This document shows, piece by piece, positions 43,422-51,006 of a stretch of DNA of 64,000 bases. The notes below the pieces were generated by a model that did not search any database, had not been told where the DNA came from, and saw nothing but the letters and a program-made list of their open reading frames with translations. Source of the DNA: an uncultured Ruminococcus sp. (GTDB lineage Bacteria; Bacillota; Clostridia; Oscillospirales; Acutalibacteraceae). Each line of letters begins with the position of its first letter. Within the stretch, counting starts at the first letter, position 1. The translations under genes were made by a program, and so were the position numbers. The stretch spans positions 1 to 64,000 of the forward strand of contig CALYBM010000008.1 of the NCBI GenBank assembly GCA_944412525.1. Direction: 5' to 3'.

Positions 43422-44399
43422 TTACTCAAAATCTCCGCCGCATGGCAGAAATACATCATTTAATCTGTCTTTTTTGAGCATCCAAAGCTTCATATACATT
43501 GCAATCGGTGAAGCCTGCGGCAGAACATTTATTTTCAGTCCGTCATACAACTGCTTGCTTTCGTAATTAAAGCCCTCACAGGCTCCCGTTAAATACACGG
43601 GAATATCAGACTTTTGTGCTTCGTAACAAAAGTGTCGAAGCTCGCTTCCGTCTGTATTAAGCGTTCCGGAATGATAACCCTCAAGCAAAACCGCCTTTAT
43701 ACCACGCGGAATTTTAGGTAAAACCGCTCCGACATGAGCTTTTAAAAACATCACATCGGATCTTTCATCAAGTTCAAAGCAATCGGAAAGCACAATACTG
43801 TCGTTTTGTTCAGTATAGTGCTTGTTTTTCAATAAGCCCTCACCGTCGGAATATAACGCGTACACACTGTTTTTGTATATACTGAAAACAGAGTCATCAT
43901 ACGGAAGATGCGGCAAAATCCGTGACGCACGATGAAGCAGGGTAAAATCCGAACCGTCGTTTTTATATGAGACAAACACTCCCCTGCTCTCACCTTGCTT
44001 TATAAGCTCTACTGCACCACTAAAATTTGCAAATCCGTTTGAACGCTCATCATCAAGCGGGTATGCAGCTGAAACTAAAACTATCGGTGTACCGCACAGT
44101 CCAAATGAGTAGGATAAATACGCCGCCGTATATTGCAGAGTATCGGTTCCGTGGGCAACGATTACTCCGTCGAACCTGCTTAAATCATATGAATTAATAC
44201 ATCTGTAAAGCTGTGCAAGCAATTTACCGTTCATATTTTCGCTTAAAATATTAAAGGGCTGAACCACGGTAAACTGAATTTCGCTGCTCTGTCCGTACAT
44301 TTTAATAAGCTTATATGAATTGCTTTCATCGGGTGAGATAACTCCGTTTTTAACAGCAGAGCCTATTGTGCCGCCGCTGAACACTACCAGAATTTTCAA
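43422..44399 (-). CDS. Asparaginase family protein
   Basis: 325 residues. TTG start at 44399 with GGAGGAGATTAATT. The first catalytic Thr is in 'VFSGGTIGSAV' (about 8-12), and the second Thr-Asp pair in 'IVAHGTDTLQYTAAYLSYSF' (about 83). 'GTPIVLVSAAYPLDDERSNG' and the C-terminal 'LLEGYHSGTLNTDGSE', 'YLTGACEGFNYES' also fit type I/II L-asparaginase or glutaminase. No signal peptide, so it should act in the cytoplasm. It hydrolyses asparagine to aspartate and ammonia, the opposite of AsnB at 51-53 kb; the C-terminal half diverges, so another amide substrate is possible. Confidence 0.88.
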   Translation of the reverse strand: MKILVVFSGGTIGSAVKNGVISPDESNSYKLIKMYGQSSEIQFTVVQPFNILSENMNGKLLAQLYRCINSYDLSRFDGVIVAHGTDTLQYTAAYLSYSFGLCGTPIVLVSAAYPLDDERSNGFANFSGAVELIKQGESRGVFVSYKNDGSDFTLLHRASRILPHLPYDDSVFSIYKNSVYALYSDGEGLLKNKHYTEQNDSIVLSDCFELDERSDVMFLKAHVGAVLPKIPRGIKAVLLEGYHSGTLNTDGSELRHFCYEAQKSDIPVYLTGACEGFNYESKQLYDGLKINVLPQASPIAMYMKLWMLKKDRLNDVFLPCGGDFE

Positions 44400-44520
44400 A
44401 ATTAATCTCCTCCGTTTTTGTTTTTATTAATATTATTGCCACAACAAACGGTATAATTAAAGTGAAAACAATATTTAATATAAATTATATATCACGGATT
44501 TTTTAAAAACAAGGCATAAA

Positions 44521-44554
44521 CCCAAAAACGACCGCAAATGCGGCCGTTTTTGGG
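44521..44554 (-). terminator. Terminator of the small orphan gene
   Basis: 16-base arms CCCAAAAACGACCGCA and TGCGGCCGTTTTTGGG (one mismatch) with a minimal loop; T run in the minus direction. It lies about 60 bases past the stop at 44617. Confidence 0.75.
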
Positions 44555-44616
44555 ATTTAGAAGTTTTGAAATTAACGTGAAAAACTAATTAACTTTTGTT
44601 AAAAGCCTTAATAGAT

Positions 44617-44883
44617 TTAGCCTACCTTAGCGTTACCTGTATCGCCAAAGAAGTTAAATCTAAAAAGCTTGCTCTCATCGTTTTTATTCTCACAGATTAT
44701 GCTTGCTTCAGCAATCTTACCACCCTCGATAAGGCGTGTTAAGCCAACGAGCTGGCAAAGCTTACTGCGAAGATTCAATCTGTCGCCTTCCTTTGTGATG
44801 AGATATACGTTGCCCTCGCAGGTATCAAGCACGGCGAGGAACGCAGTTACGTCGACATCATGCAAACTAAGAATCGGTGTCAT
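44617..44883 (-). CDS. Small conserved protein of unknown function
   Basis: 88 residues, soluble, with no signal peptide or membrane helix. 'FLAVLDTCEGNVYLITKEGD', 'LNLRSKLCQLVGLTRLIEGG', 'ESKLFRFNFFGD'. I recall similar short proteins in clostridia with misleading names, but no tested function. The layout (short helix, beta strands, long helix, beta strand) and size are HPr-like, yet no HPr active-site His motif is visible. Strong GGAGGAAAC site, its own promoter (45048-45075) with a leader of about 160 bases, and its own terminator point to a separately regulated gene. Confidence 0.75.
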   Translation of the reverse strand: MTPILSLHDVDVTAFLAVLDTCEGNVYLITKEGDRLNLRSKLCQLVGLTRLIEGGKIAEASIICENKNDESKLFRFNFFGDTGNAKVG

Positions 44884-45047
44884 AATGTTTCCTCCTTAAA
44901 TTCTTTAATATATAAAGTTTTTTCGTGCGCCATTTACCATTTGGCAAATCATGATTATTTATCGGCATTATTAATTTCAATTTTACTCGAGTAAGGCTAA
45001 ATCGAAACAAGCCGACAGTCAAGCGGACTATTTACTTGACAATTATT

Positions 45048-45075
45048 ATTATAGTCAACAATTTTAAAAAGTCAA
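45048..45075 (-). promoter_or_regulatory. Promoter of the small orphan gene
   Basis: Minus strand: TTGACT (45070-45075), 16-base spacer, TATAAT (45048-45053). Each box overlaps or adjoins a copy of ATTGTTGACT, and AAAGTCAA/TTGACTTT (45068-45075, 45083-45090) is an inverted pair. Confidence 0.7.
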
Positions 45076-45289
45076 CAATTTTTTGACTTTAATTTTGTTT
45101 ATTTGTTCTTTTATATGTCAAATATATCTAAAATTTATATTACATTTTTATTTAACTTGCACTAATTACGCCTTGATGTAATTTACAATTCAACAATATT
45201 CTTGTTATGATTTCGTCAGTTTAAACAACTTATTTCCTTTTTAGCAATATAAAAATCCATTATTTTTACAAACTTATATTTTGGGCGTA

Positions 45290-45318
45290 TTGTGATTTTG
45301 GGGTGTATGCGTTATAAT
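45290..45318 (+). promoter_or_regulatory. Promoter of the phosphohexomutase gene
   Basis: TTGTGA (45290-45295), 17-base spacer ending TGCGT, TATAAT (45313-45318); 34 bases before the ATG. Confidence 0.7.
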
Positions 45319-45351
45319 ACTAACAACCGATAAACAGAAAGGACGAAAAGT

Positions 45352-46854
45352 ATGCTTAACGATTTTTATAAACAATTTAAAAGCGGAACAGACATCAGGG
45401 GCGTCGCAAGTGAGGGCGTTGAGGGACAAAGCGTAAATCTAACCGACGAAGCCGTTGCTGCAATGGCAGACGGCTTTGTTTTGTGGCTGTCTAAAAAGAT
45501 AGGAAAACCCGCAAATGAACTTACAATATCCGTCGGACGGGACAGCAGAATTTCGGGGCCTCATATAATGGATATTACTACAAGACGGTTCAAAGAATGC
45601 GGCGCAAAGGTTCTGTGCTGCGGTCTTGCCTCTACCCCGTCGATGTTTATGACGACCGTTGACCTTAACTGCGACGGAGCTTTGCAGATTACGGCAAGCC
45701 ACCATCCGTTTAACCGCAACGGTTTAAAATTCTTCACCCGTGACGGAGGTCTTGAAGGTTCTGATATTGAGGAAATATTGACATACGCACAAAACGGCGA
45801 ACACCCCGCTTCTGCGGACACAGGCTCAATCGAGCAGATTGATTATATGAGCGACTACGCAAAAGGGCTCTGCAAAAAAATCAAAAAAGAAGTAAATGCC
45901 GAAGATTATGAACATCCTCTCAAAGGATTTAAGATTGTTGTTGACGCAGGAAACGGAGCAGGCGGATTTTACGCAGACAAGGTGCTTTCTGTTTTGGGCG
46001 CTGATACTGACGGCAGCCGTTATCTTGAACCTGACGGTATGTTCCCCAATCATGTACCTAACCCGGAAGATTCAACGGCAATGGCTTCAATTTGCGAGGC
46101 GGTAAAGGAAAGCAAAGCCGACCTGGGCGTGATTTTCGACACAGATGTTGACAGGGGCGGCGCCGTTGACTCAAAGGGCAACGAAATTAACCGCAACAGA
46201 CTTGTTGCGGTTGCCTCTGCCATTGCACTTGAGGGCAACGACGGCGGAACAATTGTTACGGACTCAATCACATCAAGCGGACTAAAGGACTTTATCGAAA
46301 ACACACTCGGCGGAAAGCATTACCGTTACCGCAGAGGATACAAGAATGTCATCGACAAAGCAATTGAGCTTAATAATCAAGGTATTAACTGTCCCCTTGC
46401 AATTGAAACATCGGGACACGCCGCAATGCGTGAAAATTATTTTCTTGACGACGGTGCATACCTGTGCACAAAAATAATTATCAAAATGGCGCAGCTTCGC
46501 AGTCAGGGCAAAGAGCTTGATGAGCTTACATCACAGCTTAAAGAACCTGTAGAGAGCAAAGAAATTCGTTTTAAGATCACCGAAAAAGACTTCAGAGCCT
46601 GCGGAGAAAAAATCATCTCCGACCTCACCGCATATGCCGAAAAACAGGACGGCTGGCAAGTTGCCGACGATAATCGCGAGGGCATAAGAGTTTCGTTTGA
46701 CAAAGAAAACGGCGACGGCTGGTTTTTGCTTCGTCTGTCTGTTCATGACCCGATTATGCCGCTAAACATAGAAAGCGACAGCGTGGGCGGAGTTGATTTG
46801 ATTTACAATAAGCTCTATGAATTTTTAAAAACAACAAGCGGTCTTGAAATCTGA
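45352..46854 (+). CDS. Phosphomannomutase/phosphoglucomutase
   Basis: 500 residues, alpha-D-phosphohexomutase. 'FKSGTDIRGVASEG' at the N-terminus, active Ser in 'QITASHHPFNRNGLKFFT' (about 107), metal loop 'VIFDTDVDRGGAV' (about 262; common form is DGDxDR), sugar-specificity loop 'IETSGHAAMRENY' (Glu-x-Ser-Gly-His, as in PMM/PGM), and a C-terminal phosphate-binding 'IRVSFDKENGDGWFLLRLS'. It interconverts hexose 1- and 6-phosphates for glycogen, wall or capsule sugars. The His in place of Asn after the Ser (SHHP, not SHNP) is a known variant. Single gene. Confidence 0.92.
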   Translation: MLNDFYKQFKSGTDIRGVASEGVEGQSVNLTDEAVAAMADGFVLWLSKKIGKPANELTISVGRDSRISGPHIMDITTRRFKECGAKVLCCGLASTPSMFMTTVDLNCDGALQITASHHPFNRNGLKFFTRDGGLEGSDIEEILTYAQNGEHPASADTGSIEQIDYMSDYAKGLCKKIKKEVNAEDYEHPLKGFKIVVDAGNGAGGFYADKVLSVLGADTDGSRYLEPDGMFPNHVPNPEDSTAMASICEAVKESKADLGVIFDTDVDRGGAVDSKGNEINRNRLVAVASAIALEGNDGGTIVTDSITSSGLKDFIENTLGGKHYRYRRGYKNVIDKAIELNNQGINCPLAIETSGHAAMRENYFLDDGAYLCTKIIIKMAQLRSQGKELDELTSQLKEPVESKEIRFKITEKDFRACGEKIISDLTAYAEKQDGWQVADDNREGIRVSFDKENGDGWFLLRLSVHDPIMPLNIESDSVGGVDLIYNKLYEFLKTTSGLEI

Positions 46855-46984
46855 TTTTGAGAAAATCCCCCGTTCATATGCGTTCGCAACCGATAGTTGC
46901 GGCAATGAAAACCGAAATGTATGGCTGAAAATATCTGTTTCACGATATAATAAGCTCAGCAAATAAACGAGGAGTGCTATTATT

Positions 46985-47887
46985 ATGAATATAGAAACAG
47001 CCAACAGATTATTACAGTACAGAAAAAAGCACAACCTAAGTCAGGAGGCTCTCGCCGAAAAAATAGGTGTAAGCCGACAGGCAGTTTCAAAATGGGAGCG
47101 TGCCGAAGCGTCTCCCGATACCGATAATCTTATTCTCCTTTCAGAAATCTACGGCGTGTCGCTTGATGAGCTTCTTAAAGGCAGTGACGCAAAAAAAGCG
47201 GCAGATGAAAATGTTCCCCAAAATGATTTTGAACCACAAGAAGATAAGGAGCAAAAACACGACAACAGCTGTTCGCATAATTCAAATTATGAAGCCGAAA
47301 CAAAGCGCCAAAAGGCGGACAATGTATCGTTTAAAAACGGATTGCATATTGATTCAAAAGGCGGCGACCAAGTACACATTAATTGGAAAGACGGCATACA
47401 TGTTCGTGACAGATACGGAGCAAAGGTTGATGTCGGCTGGAAAGGCATTCATGTTGAAGACGGCGGCAAAGATCATGTTTATACGGATGAAAACGGCGAT
47501 GTTTATTCGGATGAGGATATTATTAAAAAGTATGGAACAAACAATAAAAAATCCTTTTGGCACAAATTTCCTTTCCCGCTGATCACTTTAATTGCTTTTA
47601 TTATTTGGGGTACAAGCTCAGTCGCATTCGGTTGGTCGCTGAGCTGGATAGTTTTTCTCACTATTCCCCTTTACTACACCATTGTTGACGCAATATACAA
47701 GCGTAAAGCAAGCCATTTTGCATATCCTGTACTCGTCGCTATCGCATATATAATTTTCGGTTATTTTAATGTATGCGGCGGATGGGCACTGGGTTGGCTG
47801 GTGTTTCTCACAATCCCGATATACTATTGGATTTGCTCATTTTTTGAAGCTATATGCGAAAAGTATAAACGCAGTGAATGTGAATGA
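46985..47887 (+). CDS. XRE-family regulator with duplicated membrane module
   Basis: 300 residues. An N-terminal HTH_3 domain (1-62) has 'LLQYRKKHNLSQEALAEKIG' and 'VSRQAVSKWERAEASPDTDN'. A charged linker follows (about 70-115), then a Gly/Asp/His-rich stretch with repeats 'GLHID', 'DGIHVRDR', 'KGIHVEDGG' (about 118-165). Two similar membrane units end the protein (about 195-235 and 240-285), each with 'W.L.W.VFLTIP.YY'. It is therefore a membrane-bound DNA-binding protein, perhaps coupling an envelope signal to transcription. Target unknown. TATAAT at 46946-46951 may be its promoter. GAGGAG lies before the ATG. Confidence 0.82.
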   Translation: MNIETANRLLQYRKKHNLSQEALAEKIGVSRQAVSKWERAEASPDTDNLILLSEIYGVSLDELLKGSDAKKAADENVPQNDFEPQEDKEQKHDNSCSHNSNYEAETKRQKADNVSFKNGLHIDSKGGDQVHINWKDGIHVRDRYGAKVDVGWKGIHVEDGGKDHVYTDENGDVYSDEDIIKKYGTNNKKSFWHKFPFPLITLIAFIIWGTSSVAFGWSLSWIVFLTIPLYYTIVDAIYKRKASHFAYPVLVAIAYIIFGYFNVCGGWALGWLVFLTIPIYYWICSFFEAICEKYKRSECE

Positions 47888-47966
47888 TAAAACATACCTG
47901 CAAGAGTCAGAATACCTTTTTTCATTATGTAATGTCTTTTTAAAATATGATTTAAACAACAATGAA

Positions 47967-47998
47967 CCGCCTGTCGAATTTACTCGACAGGCGGTTTT
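47967..47998 (+). terminator. Terminator of the XRE gene
   Basis: 11-bp perfect stem CCGCCTGTCGA/TCGACAGGCGG (47967-47977, 47984-47994) with a 6-base loop, then TTTTGC. It sits between convergent genes. Confidence 0.75.
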
Positions 47999-48034
47999 GC
48001 TTCTCGTTTTTTCAGGTCAAATAAGCCTTAATTA

Positions 48035-49939
48035 TCAGCCTATATACTCAAGATTATCCGTATCAAGCTGTGATGTACGCATTGCGGGCTTGCAAAGCGG
48101 AATCTTTTTGCCGCTTTTTATAAACAAAGGTACTTCGTTAAGAGCAATATCAATGTAATGCATACCCTTTGTCATCTTTTCTGTTTTTACACTCGTTCCG
48201 CTCAGCTTTACAAATGTCATGTCCTCAGGCAGATAAACATATCTTCCGCTGACATTCTGCTCATATACGGGACAAATCATACATTCATCTCCGAGCATAA
48301 GCTGGGTTTCACACTCTCGTGCGATTTTATCATCGGGATAATCAAACGAAAGCGGTCTAAACATCATATCGTTATTCTCGCTTGCATTGCGGAAAGTGCC
48401 GTAAAGATACGGAATCAGACGATAGCGAACCTCGATAATGTCTTTAAAGTCTTCGCAGTTCTCAAAATTGTAACATTCCTGATTTCTTGTACCCAATGCG
48501 GCATGGTTTCTCATAAGCGGAGTAAACACGCCGAGAGCGAGAAATCTAAGCACAAGGTCACGGGTTGCATTTTCGTTAAAGCCGCCGAGATCTGCACCGC
48601 AGTAAAGGAATCCGCACATATTAGCCGACGGAAGCATTTTGAGATTGAGCAGAATATGCGACCACCACGAATGATTATCGCCAAACCAAATTCCGCTTGA
48701 ACGATGAGCTCCTATGTATGAAGCACGGGAGAACATAAGTATTTTCTCTTCGCCGAATTCTTTGGCAAAATATTCGCCTGCCGCCTTTGTCATATTTGCG
48801 CCGTATATATTATGTACACGGTCATGGCATACCTGCTTGCCGTCTATCGTGTGGTAGATGCTTGAATAATCCTTGGGGCTGTTGGAAAGTCCGAGCAAAG
48901 TGTCTTTCATACTGAAAAATTCCGAAAGGTCAAGGTTTTTTCCTTTAAGCGAACTCAGCTTTTCCATAGCCTCGTTAAGACCTTTTACCGAATAAAAAAT
49001 TGCGGGCTCGTTCATATCGTTCCAAAATCCGTCGATACCTGCGTCCGTCAAAACTTTGTATTTTGAGCCGAACCACTCGCGCACATCCTTGCGGAGAAAA
49101 TCAGGAAAGCCCACTATTCCCGGCCATACGCCGCCCTCAAAGTCGGTTCCGTCCTCATTTTTGCAGAAATATCCCTTATCTCTGCCCTCTTCATAAACGC
49201 TGTAGCCGTCCTCTTTTTTGACGCCTGCGTCAATAATCGGAATAAGGTGTATTCCCTGCTCACGCTTCTGTGCAACATACTTTGCAAAATCAGGAAACTT
49301 ATTTTCATCTACCGTAAAGTCCTTGTAGCGTTCCATATAGTCTATATCGAGATATACGCAGTCAAGCGGGATACCTGCGTTGTCATAACCGCTTATAACA
49401 CCGTCAACGGCCTCAGTATCGGGATAGCTCCAGCGGCTTTGCTGATAACCGAAAGCCCAGAAAGGAGGGATGTAGCTTTTGCCTATGGCGCCGCGAAATT
49501 CCTTTACTATTTCAATCGGTTTTTCTCCCTTGATATAATAAAAATCAAAATCAGTTCCGTCTATTGTAATAATAGTTTTGTTTTTATATGTATATCCGAT
49601 GTCCCAGCGTATTCTTGCGGGAAAATCAATAAACATTCCGAAACAGTCGCTGCCCGAAAGCATCAAAAAGTTGTGTGCCGCATACAGAGATGATTTTGTT
49701 TCGGTATGGAAAGGGTCGTCGCTGCAAAAGCTCTCATATACCCAGCCACGCTTGTTAATTCCTCTCGGCGCTTCACCAAGTCCGTAGATAATGTCGTTGT
49801 CAGTCATATCAAATTCAAGAATAAATTTGCCGTTTTCCTCTCTGCTTAAAAAAGGAAAATCCTTATTGTCCGACAAATCAAAGATTTTTACAACCGCCTC
49901 CGTGCAAATAGGTGTGCCAAAGGTAAACTTTTTTATCAT
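48035..49939 (-). CDS. Glycoside hydrolase family 31 (alpha-glucosidase-like)
   Basis: 634 residues, without a signal peptide, so cytoplasmic. N-terminal beta-sandwich to about 165, then the TIM barrel: 'WAFGYQQSRWSYPD', 'CVYLDIDYMERYKDFTVDEN', nucleophile Asp in 'GIDGFWNDMNEPAIF' (about 311), 'LMFSRASYIGAHRSSGIWFG' and acid/base Asp in 'WFGDNHSWWSHI'. It probably removes alpha-linked glucose or xylose from oligosaccharides taken into the cell. The N-terminal region is shorter than in many GH31 enzymes, but the start is firm (AGGAGGAGCGG). Own promoter at 50006-50034. Confidence 0.92.
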   Translation of the reverse strand: MIKKFTFGTPICTEAVVKIFDLSDNKDFPFLSREENGKFILEFDMTDNDIIYGLGEAPRGINKRGWVYESFCSDDPFHTETKSSLYAAHNFLMLSGSDCFGMFIDFPARIRWDIGYTYKNKTIITIDGTDFDFYYIKGEKPIEIVKEFRGAIGKSYIPPFWAFGYQQSRWSYPDTEAVDGVISGYDNAGIPLDCVYLDIDYMERYKDFTVDENKFPDFAKYVAQKREQGIHLIPIIDAGVKKEDGYSVYEEGRDKGYFCKNEDGTDFEGGVWPGIVGFPDFLRKDVREWFGSKYKVLTDAGIDGFWNDMNEPAIFYSVKGLNEAMEKLSSLKGKNLDLSEFFSMKDTLLGLSNSPKDYSSIYHTIDGKQVCHDRVHNIYGANMTKAAGEYFAKEFGEEKILMFSRASYIGAHRSSGIWFGDNHSWWSHILLNLKMLPSANMCGFLYCGADLGGFNENATRDLVLRFLALGVFTPLMRNHAALGTRNQECYNFENCEDFKDIIEVRYRLIPYLYGTFRNASENNDMMFRPLSFDYPDDKIARECETQLMLGDECMICPVYEQNVSGRYVYLPEDMTFVKLSGTSVKTEKMTKGMHYIDIALNEVPLFIKSGKKIPLCKPAMRTSQLDTDNLEYIG

Positions 49940-50005
49940 TTTGCCGCTCCTCCTGTTGAATCAGTTTTTTAGATATTTATATTTTATATTTTTTAGTTCA
50001 TTAAT

Positions 50006-50034
50006 TGTATAATATTTTAGGCTTTTTATGGCAA
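50006..50034 (-). promoter_or_regulatory. Promoter of the GH31 gene
   Basis: Minus strand: TTGCCA (50029-50034), 17-base spacer, TATACA (50006-50011). It follows the DUF554 stop by 30 bases. Confidence 0.5.
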
Positions 50035-50063
50035 TATATTTTTATTTGTCAAAAAATATGCAA

Positions 50064-50783
50064 CTATATTATACCTGCAATCAAATCATACAGAGGAACC
50101 ACGGCAATAGGAAGAAAAATTGCAGGTACCATATTCATAACCTTGAGCTTTGTAATCCCCAAGATATTAAGTGCAAGTCCGATAATTATTACATACCCCA
50201 CGCAGTTCATTTCATTTACAACCGCAGTTGTAAGCACAGGCGCAACAAAGCTTGCCAAAACGGTAATAAGTCCCTGATACACAAGTACAAAAATCGCAGA
50301 AAACAGCACGCCTATTCCGAGTGTGCTTGCAAAAATTATGCTTGAACAAAAATCCATCGCAGACTTTGTAAAAAGCACCGAGCAATCTCCCTCAAGACCC
50401 GCCTGAAGAGAACCGACAATCGTCATCGCGCCCACGCAGAAAAGCAAACTTGATGACACAAATCCCTGTGCCACAGTTGAGTTTTCATCACCGCGGCTTA
50501 CTTTTCTTTCAATAAACTTGCCCACATTATTTACACGCTTGTCCAAATCGACAAGCTCACCCAAAAGCGTTCCTACAATCATAGAAATTACCGCAACCAA
50601 AGTATTTTCACCGCAAAGACATCCCGATATACCTATAAATGCCGTTATAAGACCGAGTGCCTTAAAAACCGAACCGCTTACACGCTTTGGAATGCCTTTT
50701 TTGAACAATATGCCGATTACCGCACCCAACAGCACCGTAGCCGTATTTACAAGCGTTCCGACCAAACCGTACATTTTTACCAT
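50064..50783 (-). CDS. DUF554 family membrane protein
   Basis: 239 residues with about six or seven membrane helices. Family pattern: 'GLVGTLVNTATVLLGAVIGI', 'GITAFIGISG'-like as 'LGLITAFIGISGCLCGENTL', 'MIVGTLLGELVDLDKRVNN', 'FVSSSLLFCVGAMTIVGSLQ', 'DSCSSIIFASTLGIGVLFSA'-type region. The function of DUF554 is unknown; a transporter is likely. The start may be the ATG at 50783 or at 50774, as neither has a strong site. Promoter at 50811-50839. It is divergent from asnB. Confidence 0.88.
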   Translation of the reverse strand: MVKMYGLVGTLVNTATVLLGAVIGILFKKGIPKRVSGSVFKALGLITAFIGISGCLCGENTLVAVISMIVGTLLGELVDLDKRVNNVGKFIERKVSRGDENSTVAQGFVSSSLLFCVGAMTIVGSLQAGLEGDCSVLFTKSAMDFCSSIIFASTLGIGVLFSAIFVLVYQGLITVLASFVAPVLTTAVVNEMNCVGYVIIIGLALNILGITKLKVMNMVPAIFLPIAVVPLYDLIAGII

Positions 50784-50810
50784 TCCATTCTTATGTATTT
50801 AGATGTTTTA

Positions 50811-50839
50811 AGTATAAATCATTTCAAAAAAACATTCAA
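50811..50839 (-). promoter_or_regulatory. Promoter of the DUF554 gene
   Basis: Minus strand: TTGAAT (50834-50839), 17-base spacer, TATACT (50811-50816). Confidence 0.6.
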
Positions 50840-50901
50840 TATTTTTTATATAAATGTAATATTTGTACGATGCTTTATTGGGAAAATAAACTTTGTGAGT
50901 G

Positions 50902-50930
50902 TTGAATTTATCCTCTTTTTATGATAAAAT
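50902..50930 (+). promoter_or_regulatory. Promoter of asnB
   Basis: TTGAAT (50902-50907), 17-base spacer, TAAAAT (50925-50930); leader of about 70 bases, GAAAGGGG before the ATG. Confidence 0.65.
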
Positions 50931-51006
50931 GTATTGATAAGATATATACTTAAAATGTAGACAGAACCGAATTATATAAACATACCTTTGAAAGGGGTTA
51001 TCTTGT

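Larger units (their letters stand above)
44884..45351. other. 468-base regulatory gap between divergent genes
   Basis: No gene seen. It holds the long leader of the orphan gene (with a 12-bp perfect palindrome TTACTCGAGTAA at 44983-44994), its promoter, two direct copies of AGTCAACAAT (45053-45062, 45070-45079), an AT-rich middle (45090-45280) with nothing recognised, and the promoter of the phosphohexomutase gene. Confidence 0.7.

Noticed and set aside
43422..44399. Asparaginase as a frameshifted or truncated gene because no ATG start fits
   Set aside because: A TTG start with GGAGGAG gives a full-length protein with both catalytic Thr sites.
46885..46901. CGCAAC/GTTGCG hairpin after the phosphohexomutase gene as terminator
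   Set aside because: Only six pairs and no T run follow.
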